This document shows, in pieces, positions 16,952-24,747 of a DNA stretch of 64,000 nucleotides (positions are counted from its first letter, which is position 1; each line of letters opens with the position of its first letter). Position numbers and translations under genes: made by a program. Source of the DNA: Campylobacter sp. VBCF_01 NA2 (lineage in GTDB: Bacteria; Campylobacterota; Campylobacteria; Campylobacterales; Campylobacteraceae); contig NZ_CP115607.1 in the NCBI RefSeq assembly GCF_027797205.1, positions 868,001 through 932,000 of the forward strand, read 5' to 3'. The notes beneath the pieces are model-generated. The model had not been told where the DNA came from. It saw only the letters and a program-made list of their open reading frames with translations, and ran no database searches.

Positions 16952-18796
16952 TTACAGAGCTTTTGCGACTAGTTCGTTGATATTGGCGATAAAAGCGCCC
17001 GGATCATCGACGCTTTGGGTCTCGCCTAGCTTAGCCAAATCAAAAGCCAAACGCGCCACGCTAGCAATCATAGTTTTATTATTTTCTAACTTTTTGATGA
17101 TCTCATGCTTTGCGTTGATTTCCAAAATCGGCTTAAACTCAGGCAAATTCGTCTGCCCCATTTGGCGCAAAATTTGCTGTGTGGCGTAGTCTGGATCGCT
17201 CTCGTCAAAGACAAGGCAAGAAAGCGAGTTTGTCAGACGAGTGGAGATTTTCACATCTTTTACGCGTTCTTGCAAACACTCTTTAAATTTCGCCGCCACT
17301 TCCAGCGCCCACGCGCTTTGCTCTTCGTTTTGCTCGGCGCTTTTTACACTAGTTACGCTCTTGATTGCCGTGCCATCAAACTCGAAAAGTCCCGGCATAA
17401 CCACAGCATCAATCTCATCATCGCAGAGCAAAACCTCCACACCCCTAGCGTTAAAATCCTCCAAAAGTGGCGAGTTTTTCAGCATTTTCGCGTCTTTGCC
17501 AGTGATGAAATAAATCTCTTTTTGCTCCGCGTTTTGCTCGCTCATACGCGCCTTATATTCATCTAGGCTGATTAGCCCCTCGCGTAAATTTGACTTAAAC
17601 AGCGCTAGGTGGCTAATCTCAGCCTTATCAGGGCCGAATCCATACAAGCCCTCTTTTAGCACTTTGCCAAAAAGCGCGTAAAATTTCTCATATTTTTCGC
17701 GGTCGTTTTTTAGCATTTTGGCTAATTCGCCTAAAATTTTCTTTACACTTTGTTCCTTGACATGGGCCAAAATGCGGTTTTCTTGCAGAATTTCACGGCT
17801 TACATTTAGTGGCAGATCTTCCACATCTATCACGCCACGCACGAAGCGCAAATACACAGGCAAAAGCTCTTTGGCGTCATCTGTGATAAATACGCGCTTG
17901 ACATAGAGTTTGACGCCACTTTGATAATCCACGCGGTATAAATCAAAAGGCTCGTTTGATGGCACATAAAACAGCGTCGTGTATTCATGCACGCCCTCTG
18001 CTTTGGTATGGATATGAAATAGCGGATCTGCGCTATCGTGGCTGATTTGTTTATAAAAGTCGTCATAATCGCTCTGTTTTAGCGATGATTTTGGCAGTTG
18101 CCAAAGCGCACTAGCCGAGTTTAGCTGCACGACCTTGGTCTCGCTATGACCCTGCGCACCGTCCTCGCCAGGGATATACTCCTCTTTTTGCCCAAAAATC
18201 GGGTATGGGATATGATTGGAGTATTTTTTGATAATGCCCTCTAATCGCGCCAAATTCGCAAATTCATCGTCTTTTAAATGCAAGATTATATCAGTGCCAA
18301 AGCTATCTTTTTCGCAAGGCTCGATTGTGTAGTTTTCGGCGTTCGATGACCATTTGAAAGCCTCGTCTTCAAGGGCTTTGCGCGAGATGACATCGATACT
18401 ATCTGCGACCATAAACGCCGAATAAAACCCCACGCCAAACTGCCCGATTAGGTTGCTATCTTTGGCGGCATCTCCGCTCAAATTCGCCATAAATCCCTTT
18501 GTGCCAGATCTCGCAATCGTGCCTAGATTAGTCTCTAACTCGCCCTCGTTCATACCGATACCATTGTCTGAAATTTTTAAAATTTTATTCTCGCTATCGA
18601 GCGAAATTTCAATGCGTGGCGTGTAGCTTAAAGCCTTGTAAGCCTCATCGGTAAGGCATAGATAATTTAGCTTATCAAGCGCGTCTGAGGCGTTAGATAC
18701 GAGCTCACGAAGGAAAATTTCCTTGTTTGAATACAGCGAGTGAATCATTAAATTTAATAAATCATTGACCTCTGTTTTGAATTTTTTCTTTGCCAT
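16952..18796 (-). CDS. htpG: molecular chaperone HtpG (Hsp90 family)
   Basis: Bacterial Hsp90, an ATP-dependent dimeric chaperone. The 614-aa length is normal. The GHKL ATPase domain shows [15 protein letters not shown] (catalytic Glu), [24 protein letters not shown] and [13 protein letters not shown]. The middle domain has GVVDV-like [19 protein letters not shown] with the catalytic-loop Arg, and a C-terminal dimerisation domain ends the protein. The start ATG at 18796 has AAGGACA upstream. The promoter region carries a CIRCE-like operator over a consensus promoter, so heat-shock control by HrcA is likely. Confidence 0.97.
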   Translation of the reverse strand: MAKKKFKTEVNDLLNLMIHSLYSNKEIFLRELVSNASDALDKLNYLCLTDEAYKALSYTPRIEISLDSENKILKISDNGIGMNEGELETNLGTIARSGTKGFMANLSGDAAKDSNLIGQFGVGFYSAFMVADSIDVISRKALEDEAFKWSSNAENYTIEPCEKDSFGTDIILHLKDDEFANLARLEGIIKKYSNHIPYPIFGQKEEYIPGEDGAQGHSETKVVQLNSASALWQLPKSSLKQSDYDDFYKQISHDSADPLFHIHTKAEGVHEYTTLFYVPSNEPFDLYRVDYQSGVKLYVKRVFITDDAKELLPVYLRFVRGVIDVEDLPLNVSREILQENRILAHVKEQSVKKILGELAKMLKNDREKYEKFYALFGKVLKEGLYGFGPDKAEISHLALFKSNLREGLISLDEYKARMSEQNAEQKEIYFITGKDAKMLKNSPLLEDFNARGVEVLLCDDEIDAVVMPGLFEFDGTAIKSVTSVKSAEQNEEQSAWALEVAAKFKECLQERVKDVKISTRLTNSLSCLVFDESDPDYATQQILRQMGQTNLPEFKPILEINAKHEIIKKLENNKTMIASVARLAFDLAKLGETQSVDDPGAFIANINELVAKAL

Positions 18797-18829
18797 AAAA
18801 TGTCCTTTGGATTGAATTTTGTTTAAAAA

Positions 18830-18856
18830 TTAGCACATTATAGCACCGAGTGCTAA
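18830..18856 (-). promoter_or_regulatory. CIRCE-like HrcA operator of htpG
   Basis: Read on the minus strand the site is TTAGCACTC-(9 bases)-ATGTGCTAA. The CIRCE consensus is TTAGCACTC-N9-GAGTGCTAA, so 16 of 18 arm positions match and the spacer is exactly nine. It lies 34 bases before the htpG ATG and covers the -10 hexamer. Confidence 0.75.
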
Positions 18857-18866
18857 GTTTTGTCAA
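18837..18866 (-). promoter_or_regulatory. consensus sigma70 promoter of htpG
   Basis: On the minus strand TTGACA (18861-18866) and TATAAT (18837-18842) are both perfect consensus hexamers, separated by 18 bases. The -10 sits inside the CIRCE-like operator, so bound HrcA would block RNA polymerase directly. Confidence 0.8.
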
Positions 18867-18886
18867 TATTAAGCCAAATTTTGTTT

Positions 18887-19969
18887 TTAAATTTGGCTTA
18901 GAATATCGTCGATTATGGATTTTGCGCCGTTTTTGGAGCTGAAATTTACTAGCCCCCTACTTGCACTTGGAGCGTCGAAATTTTGGATTAAATCCAAAAT
19001 TTTATCCTCGCTAGCCTCATTTTGGCGCACGATTTTGCATAAATTTAGATCTTGCAAAAATTTTGCATTGTAGAATTGATGATCTCCTGCTGCGTGCGGA
19101 AACGGCACGAAAATCGCAGGAAGTCCGTTTGCCACGAGCTCCCACAGAGTGCTAGCCCCACTTCTGCCTACGCACAAATCGGCCTTTGAGATCAAATCGA
19201 CCAAATTTTTGCTAAATCCCACAAGCTCGACATTTAAATTCGCGTTTTTGTAAAATTCGCTGTATTTTTCAAACTCTTTTTCGCCACATTGATGAATAAT
19301 CTCATAGCCCATTTTAACGAGCCTTGGCGCTAAATTTGAAGCAAGAGTATTGATAAAACTCGCCCCTTGCGAACCTCCTAAGAAAATTATCGTTTTTACT
19401 TCGCTTCGAATTCTAGATTTTTCAAAAAAAATGTCACTTACTGGATAGTCGAATTTATCGCTTATGCACTGGGTATTATCCTGAGTAAATTTCGTCACGC
19501 AACCACAAGCTGTGGGAAGCTCGAATTTTTCCCTAGAATATGGGCTGTAAATTTTCTTGCAAAACGGCTCTAAAAGGTCGTTTAACCGCCCTAAAATGGC
19601 GTTTTGCTCGTGGATAAAAAGTGGCTTGAAAAAAAATAAAGAAGCAAACGAAGCCGGAGCCGAGCTGTATCCGCCCACGCTGATTACGGCCTTTACGCCG
19701 TTTTCTTTGAAAATTTTACGACATTTCAAAGATAGTTTTAAAATATTCATCAGCGATGAAATTTTACTAAATCCTTTTTTATTTACCACGCCAGAGCTTT
19801 CTAAAAAATACGCCCGCTCGAAAATTTCGCTATTTTCGAACCACGCTCTGTCTTGGCCGTTGGTCGAACCGATAAAAATCACCCCTATTCCGCGATTTTT
19901 AAGCTCAGTGCCTAAACTTTTTGCGATACTTAAATGCCCGCCTGTGCCACCGCCACTGATTGCTATCAT
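18887..19969 (-). CDS. murG: UDP-GlcNAc:lipid I GlcNAc transferase MurG
   Basis: MurG adds GlcNAc to lipid I, making lipid II on the inner face of the inner membrane. The 360-aa GT-B protein starts MIAISGGGTGGHLSIAKSLG (the glycine-rich donor loop), has IHEQNAILGRLND, the second Gly loop FLGGSQGASFIN and the UDP-GlcNAc motif CVGRSGASTLWELVANGLPAIFVP. It starts 3 bases after the ftsW stop. MurG and FtsW act in sequence on lipid II synthesis and use in division. Confidence 0.96.
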   Translation of the reverse strand: MIAISGGGTGGHLSIAKSLGTELKNRGIGVIFIGSTNGQDRAWFENSEIFERAYFLESSGVVNKKGFSKISSLMNILKLSLKCRKIFKENGVKAVISVGGYSSAPASFASLFFFKPLFIHEQNAILGRLNDLLEPFCKKIYSPYSREKFELPTACGCVTKFTQDNTQCISDKFDYPVSDIFFEKSRIRSEVKTIIFLGGSQGASFINTLASNLAPRLVKMGYEIIHQCGEKEFEKYSEFYKNANLNVELVGFSKNLVDLISKADLCVGRSGASTLWELVANGLPAIFVPFPHAAGDHQFYNAKFLQDLNLCKIVRQNEASEDKILDLIQNFDAPSASRGLVNFSSKNGAKSIIDDILSQI

Positions 19970-19971
19970 TT

Positions 19972-21138
19972 TCAGCTCCTTAAATTTGCGCGTTTGCTAA
20001 TCATAAGTATAAATCCAACCGCCATTGAAGCAGCTATGACATGGCTTCCGCCATAGCTTAGAAACGGCACAGCGATACCCTTCATAGGGATTAACCCAGT
20101 AATTCCGTAAGAATTTAGACAAAATGAGAAAAATAGCATAAAAGCAATGCCAAGCCCAAAGAGAAAATATACGCTATTTACGGATTTTGAGGCTATGCGA
20201 AAGACCCTAGCAAGCATCGCAGAAAAGAGCAAAACAACGCCAAGAATTCCAAAAAATCCGATTTCCTCGGCAATGCCAGCTAGCACGAAGTCAGTATGCA
20301 CCTCGCTAAGATAGCCCAGCTTGAAGCTTCCCTGCCCTAGCCCAGCACCCAAAAGCTCGCCGTTGTTTATGGCATTTAGCGAGTGGCCGACTTGGTAAGG
20401 CATATTCGCATCATCTACGCGAACCTTAGCGGCTGTTTCCGGGGAGAGAAACGGAGTGATAGTGTCTTGCACGCCAGCCCACCATGAGCGAATTCTCACA
20501 ATTCTGTGCGGACTAGTAACGACAAAGGTATAACCCAAAATGCCGATTATTCCCACCACTATGCCAACTAACCTCATGCTAGTTCCAGCGAAAAACGACA
20601 TACATATCATCGTCGCAGCCAAAACAGCCACTTGACCAAGGTCCTTTTGTCCTATGGCGATAACTATGCCAAAAATCGCGAAAAGAAAGACATACGGAAC
20701 CCAAATTTTAATCTCTTGCCAAACCGTTTTTTTAGTGTGGTTCATCTTGCGCGAGAAACTCCACGCCAAAAAATATATAAAGCCGACTTTGAAAAATTCC
20801 ACCGGAGCGATACTAATGCCTGCGATTTTTATCCACCTAGCCGCTCCATTTACCTCTGATACGATTGATTTAGGCATGAAGCCCATTGAGATCATCACTA
20901 GCCCAGAGACCACCCACAAAACCATACAAAACGGCGTTAAAACCTTATCTGGGTTAAACTGCGAAAGCCCCCACATAAGGAAAATGCTAAACATACCAAA
21001 TATCCATTGTTTTTTGAAAAAATATAGTGGCTCAGTATCGCTTGCAAGCGTGGTATATGAGGTCAAGGATAGCGAAAATACAATGCCTATGGTGATTAAT
21101 GCAACCGTGAAATAAAACAGCCACTGATCTGTTCTCAA
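19972..21138 (-). CDS. ftsW: cell-division SEDS glycosyltransferase FtsW
   Basis: FtsW is the division-specific SEDS peptidoglycan polymerase. The 388-aa protein has about ten membrane helices, starts MRTDQWLFYFTVALITIG, and shows the SEDS signatures RWIKIAGISIAPVEFFKVG, PDLGQ-equivalent QKDLGQVAVLAA, HSLNAINNGELLGAGLGQG and the C-terminal PMKGIAVPFLSYGGSHVIA. The extracytoplasmic loop has DFVLAGIAEEIGF, containing the catalytic-Asp segment. It is 54 bases downstream of ftsK and followed directly by murG. Confidence 0.96.
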   Translation of the reverse strand: MRTDQWLFYFTVALITIGIVFSLSLTSYTTLASDTEPLYFFKKQWIFGMFSIFLMWGLSQFNPDKVLTPFCMVLWVVSGLVMISMGFMPKSIVSEVNGAARWIKIAGISIAPVEFFKVGFIYFLAWSFSRKMNHTKKTVWQEIKIWVPYVFLFAIFGIVIAIGQKDLGQVAVLAATMICMSFFAGTSMRLVGIVVGIIGILGYTFVVTSPHRIVRIRSWWAGVQDTITPFLSPETAAKVRVDDANMPYQVGHSLNAINNGELLGAGLGQGSFKLGYLSEVHTDFVLAGIAEEIGFFGILGVVLLFSAMLARVFRIASKSVNSVYFLFGLGIAFMLFFSFCLNSYGITGLIPMKGIAVPFLSYGGSHVIAASMAVGFILMISKRANLRS

Positions 21139-21192
21139 ATTTTACTCCATTTAAATTTCAAAATTTAGCCAAATTTATTTGATGATATCTCT

Positions 21193-23385
21193 TCACCCTT
21201 TGGTATTAACTTCGCTTAAAATTCCCATTTGCTCTAACTGCTCGATGATTCTAGCGGCGCGGTTGTAGCCGATTTTAAGACGGCGTTGCAGATAGCTACC
21301 AGATGTTTTACCCTCGGTTAGAACGATGTTTTTCGCCTCTTCAAACAGCTCGTCAAGCTCCATATTTTGCGGATCCATCATACCTGTGCCCTCTTTTTGA
21401 CTATCATTTTCGGCCAAAAATCTCTCATCATAAACCACGCTTTCTTGCGAACGCAAATACTCAGCTATGGCATTTATCTCATCTTCTGTGCTAAATGGCG
21501 CATGCAAGCGAATCGTAGTGCTTCCACTTGGCGGCATAAAGAGCATATCGCCTTTCCCTATCAGGCTTTCAGATCCCATTTGATCTAGGATTATGCGACT
21601 ATCTGTATATGAGCGAACCTTAAAGCTAATACGACTTGGCATATTTGTTTTGATTTGGCCTGTTACAATCTCTTTGCTTGGGCGTTGAGTTGCTATGATT
21701 AGGTGGATTCCGCATGCTCTTGCCTTTTGAGCTAAAAGCACTATGTTGGTTTCGACCTCTTTTCCACCCGTCATAATAAGGTCGGCAAATTCATCTATCA
21801 CAACCACAATATAAGGCAAAATTTCGCCATTTTCTTTTGAAATTTTGGCATTATAACTTTCGATATTTTTGACCCTATTATCAGCCATTATGTGATATCT
21901 ATGCTCCATTTCAGCCACGACATTTCCAAGGGCGGTTATAGCTTTTTTGGGCTCGGTAATAATCGGCGTTAGTAGGTGTGGGATATCCTCATAAAGTCTA
22001 AATTCAACCATTTTTGGATCGACCATTATTAGGCGCAGTGTTTTTGGCGAATTTCTATACAAAAGGCTTAAAATAAGGGCATTTACACCGACACTTTTAC
22101 CACTTCCTGTCCCACCTGCGATGAGTAAGTGTGGGAGTTTTTTTAGATCCGTGACAAAAGGCTGACCCACGATATCCTTACCAAGCGCCATTGTAAGCGG
22201 ACTAGAAGCTGTTTTAAAAACCTCACTTTCAAAAATTTCGCGCAAATAGATTGTCTGGGCCTTTTTATTTGGAATTTCGATACCTACGACATCTTTGCCA
22301 GGAATCGGGGCTTGGATACGGATCGTCTCCGCGCGCAATGCCATAGCCAAATCATCTTGGAGGGTTAGGATTTTACTAACCTTAATGTGCGCTGCTGGGC
22401 GAAACTCAAATGTCGTAACCACGGGGCCTGAGTATGTGCAAATGACATCGCCGTCGATTTTAAATTTGCGAAGTTTATCGAGCAAATCAAAGATTTTTTG
22501 ATCTATTTCGCTATCATCGACCATATTTTGTTTTTTGGGCGGATTTTCCAAAAAATCAAGTGGCGGAAGGGCGAAATTTTGCGGTTTGTCTATTTTGCCC
22601 TTTTCTAGCTCATCAAGAAGTTTTTTGTTTTCGGCAACCTCGCTTAAATGCTCGACTTTTTTTAGCGAAGATGGTTTTTTGGAATTTGACTTTTTAGAAT
22701 TTGGCTCTGAAATTTCATTTTGCAAATTTGGCTCTTTTTCTAAATTTAAATCTAAATTTTCACCCTCCAAATCATCGCTTTGCTCGGTTAGAAATTTTTC
22801 GATTTTGCTCTCTTGCTTTTCGCTAAATTCGGCTCTGTCTTTTTTAAGCGGTTTTGGTTTTAGCTCGGTTTGCGCCCTTGTGGCTCTTTGGCGGGTTTGT
22901 TCGCGCGAAATTTCACTTTTTGCCTCGCTAGTTTGCTCTTTGATAAAAGAATTTTTGATAATATTTGTAAGCTTATCCTCGAAAATCAGCACCAGCGAAA
23001 GGACAAAAAGCGTTAGATTAAAAATCCAAATCCCCACGCTTCCCACAAACTGCCTTAGCTGATTTATGACCACGCTACCGATGATTCCGCCACTATCGCC
23101 GATAATGCTTGATTGCACAAAAAGCACGGTGAAAAATAGCAAAATCACGCCTATGCAAAATTCAAAAAATCTAAAATCAAATCCCCTAAAATAGCGATAC
23201 GCGATATATACAAGCCCTAGTAAAAATAACGGATAAATATATGAAAAATAACCAAAAAGCCCCAAATTTACCGAGCGAATCGCATTGCCAGCACTGCCGA
23301 CAAGAGCCGAGTCAGGCGCAATCGTAGCAAATCCAAAAAACAAAATTATAGCCGAGACAATTATAAAATATACTTCTTTTATTAT
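21193..23385 (-). CDS. ftsK: DNA translocase FtsK, probable AUA start
   Basis: FtsK pumps DNA at the septum for chromosome resolution. It has four N-terminal membrane helices, a Lys/Glu/Ser-rich linker (about residues 150-270), a RecA-like motor with Walker A LIAGGTGSGKSVGVNALI and Walker B IVVVIDEFADLIM, RPSKEIVTGQIKTN, and the C-terminal gamma winged-helix (TSGSYLQRRLKIGYNRAAR). The nearest standard start, TTG at 23343, has no SD and would remove most of the first helix. Upstream the frame stays open and an AAGGA lies exactly 6 bases before ATA at 23385, giving MIKEVYFIIVSAIILFFG and 730 aa. I therefore extend the gene to this ATA; TTG remains the alternative. Confidence 0.85.
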   Translation of the reverse strand: MIKEVYFIIVSAIILFFGFATIAPDSALVGSAGNAIRSVNLGLFGYFSYIYPLFLLGLVYIAYRYFRGFDFRFFEFCIGVILLFFTVLFVQSSIIGDSGGIIGSVVINQLRQFVGSVGIWIFNLTLFVLSLVLIFEDKLTNIIKNSFIKEQTSEAKSEISREQTRQRATRAQTELKPKPLKKDRAEFSEKQESKIEKFLTEQSDDLEGENLDLNLEKEPNLQNEISEPNSKKSNSKKPSSLKKVEHLSEVAENKKLLDELEKGKIDKPQNFALPPLDFLENPPKKQNMVDDSEIDQKIFDLLDKLRKFKIDGDVICTYSGPVVTTFEFRPAAHIKVSKILTLQDDLAMALRAETIRIQAPIPGKDVVGIEIPNKKAQTIYLREIFESEVFKTASSPLTMALGKDIVGQPFVTDLKKLPHLLIAGGTGSGKSVGVNALILSLLYRNSPKTLRLIMVDPKMVEFRLYEDIPHLLTPIITEPKKAITALGNVVAEMEHRYHIMADNRVKNIESYNAKISKENGEILPYIVVVIDEFADLIMTGGKEVETNIVLLAQKARACGIHLIIATQRPSKEIVTGQIKTNMPSRISFKVRSYTDSRIILDQMGSESLIGKGDMLFMPPSGSTTIRLHAPFSTEDEINAIAEYLRSQESVVYDERFLAENDSQKEGTGMMDPQNMELDELFEEAKNIVLTEGKTSGSYLQRRLKIGYNRAARIIEQLEQMGILSEVNTKG

Positions 23386-23391
23386 GATAAA

Positions 23392-23396
23392 TCCTT
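23392..23396 (-). promoter_or_regulatory. Shine-Dalgarno of ftsK deciding a non-standard start
   Basis: AAGGA read on the minus strand, six bases before ATA (23383-23385). The same AAGGA-N6-start spacing is used by pta, htpG and the HU gene in this window. No ATG, GTG or TTG occurs in frame between this SD and 23343. Confidence 0.5.
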
Positions 23397-23473
23397 TGAA
23401 AATAAAAAGCGCAATTTTAGCAAATTTAAGGTTAAAATTTTATTTGAAAACTAGAATTTTACGAAGTTGTGAT

Positions 23474-23502
23474 AAATCCGCGCCCGATTTGGACGCGGAT
23501 TT
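23474..23502 (-). terminator. hairpin after gspF
   Basis: A 12-bp stem with one G:T pair (AAATCCGCGTCC / GGGCGCGGATTT on the minus strand, loop AAATC) begins four bases after the gspF stop. It is unusually GC-rich for the region. The minus-strand tail is only weakly U-rich, while the plus-strand tail is TTTTGTTTTAG. Confidence 0.5.
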
Positions 23503-23506
23503 TGTT

Positions 23507-24208
23507 TTAGCTTTTGACAGCTTTTCCCAAATCCCACATTGGCATAAAGATACCAAGAGCGAGTAGCAATACCATACCAGCCATGAAAAATAGCATAATC
23601 GGCTCAACATAGCTAGAAATATTATCGATAATATCGTCAAATTTCTCTTTGTAATAATCAGCAACATTTCCAAGCATTTTATCAAGGTTACCAGCCTGCT
23701 CACCAGCGCTAATCATCTGGATAAGCATACTCTCGTAAAGTCCAGTATTCTCAAAAGCCTCCGTTAGGCTAACACCTTGTTGAACAGCGATTTTAACGCT
23801 TGAAAGTTTTTCTTTTAGTGTGTGGTTATCGACCATCAAAACAGCCGTATCAAGGGCGTCTGCAATAGGAATACCAGCGCGAACTAGCTCGGTAAAAATA
23901 AGCATAAAGCGTGACATTGTAGAGTAAAAAATAATCTTGCCAAACAAATAAACCTTTAAAATTCCCCTATCCCAGCCGATTTTAAACTGATCGTTGTTTT
24001 TATAGAGCCATTTAAGACCCACGATTGTAACGATGATACCAAGCAAAATATAGCCACCATAATTGCTAAGCGCACTTTCAATTCCTAGCAAAATTCTTGT
24101 AGGAAGTGGCAAATCTGCTCCGAGCTCTTCGAAAATTTCGCGGAATTTAGGCACAACATACATCATCAAAATCGTAAATGCTATCGCCATAACAATCATC
24201 AAAGTCAT
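23507..24208 (-). CDS. ctsF: GspF/PilC-type inner-membrane platform protein, C-terminal part (split gene)
   Basis: These 233 codons are the second half of a type II secretion/type IV pilus platform protein. They contain the first membrane helix region (MTLMIVMAIAFTILMMYVVP), the second T2SSF cytoplasmic domain (LVRAGIPIADALDTAV through MISAGEQAGNLDKML) and the final helix (PIMLFFMAGMVLLLALGIFM). The ATG at 24208 overlaps the stop of the upstream half as ATGA, so re-initiation could make the two halves separately. In intact relatives the sequence around the join reads K-K-A-x-R-Y-P, and here RYPM is encoded just upstream of this ATG in this frame. Confidence 0.8.
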   Translation of the reverse strand: MTLMIVMAIAFTILMMYVVPKFREIFEELGADLPLPTRILLGIESALSNYGGYILLGIIVTIVGLKWLYKNNDQFKIGWDRGILKVYLFGKIIFYSTMSRFMLIFTELVRAGIPIADALDTAVLMVDNHTLKEKLSSVKIAVQQGVSLTEAFENTGLYESMLIQMISAGEQAGNLDKMLGNVADYYKEKFDDIIDNISSYVEPIMLFFMAGMVLLLALGIFMPMWDLGKAVKS

Positions 24209-24747
24209 CGGATAGCGCTAGCCTTTTTAAATTTTCTTTGGTTTTCGTAAAGTTCAGTAAGCATAGAAGCTAGCTTGGCAAGTGATTCAGCCATATTACC
24301 TGTGGCCTCGCCAAGGCTTACCATTGCTACGACGACATCGCCTAGTTGTGGGCGGAATTTCTCCGCTGATTCAGTCAGGCTAAGACCTGCATTAAGGTCG
24401 TCGTTCATCGCGCTAAAAATGCCTTTTAGTGTCTTATCCTCTGTCGCTCTTGCGACCTCTTTAATAGAGTCGTGAATAGAAATACCGGCATTTGTCATAA
24501 CAGAAAGCTGTCTAATAGCAGCAACTAATGGCAGAGTTTTTACCTTGCCACTACCGCCCATTAAACGACTTACTTGGGTTTTAAAATCGCCTGTGATATT
24601 ACCCAAATTTTGCGTTTGAGCGCGTCTAGAAATCGAACCGCCTGAGCGTTGTTTCATTAGGTTGTTCGCATTGACCTTGTTATTGACTTTTAGTCGCATT
24701 TGCTGGCGTTTTCCACCAGCGTTCATATTTACATTTAAATCTTTCAT
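24205..24747 (-). CDS. ctsF: GspF/PilC-type platform protein, N-terminal part, ended by a frameshift
   Basis: This 180-aa product covers the basic, disordered N-terminus (about residues 1-65) and the first T2SSF domain (IRQLSVMTNAGISIHDSIKEV to SLGEATGNMAESLAKLASML). It stops right after FKKASAIR. One base appears to be missing around 24216-24225: shifting the frame there restores KKA-x-RYPMTLMIV and joins the next gene, giving about 413 aa, the normal GspF length. In Campylobacter jejuni the homologue CtsF is needed for natural transformation. The start overlaps the gspE stop by 4 bases. A true mutation, a sequencing error, or a coupled two-piece protein are all possible. Confidence 0.8.
   Translation of the reverse strand: MKDLNVNMNAGGKRQQMRLKVNNKVNANNLMKQRSGGSISRRAQTQNLGNITGDFKTQVSRLMGGSGKVKTLPLVAAIRQLSVMTNAGISIHDSIKEVARATEDKTLKGIFSAMNDDLNAGLSLTESAEKFRPQLGDVVVAMVSLGEATGNMAESLAKLASMLTELYENQRKFKKASAIR

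Noticed and set aside
24205-24230. Programmed -1 ribosomal frameshift in gspF
   Set aside because: The only run (TTTAAAAAGG) shifted to -1 meets a stop before the join, and no slippery heptamer lies at the position where the frame must change.
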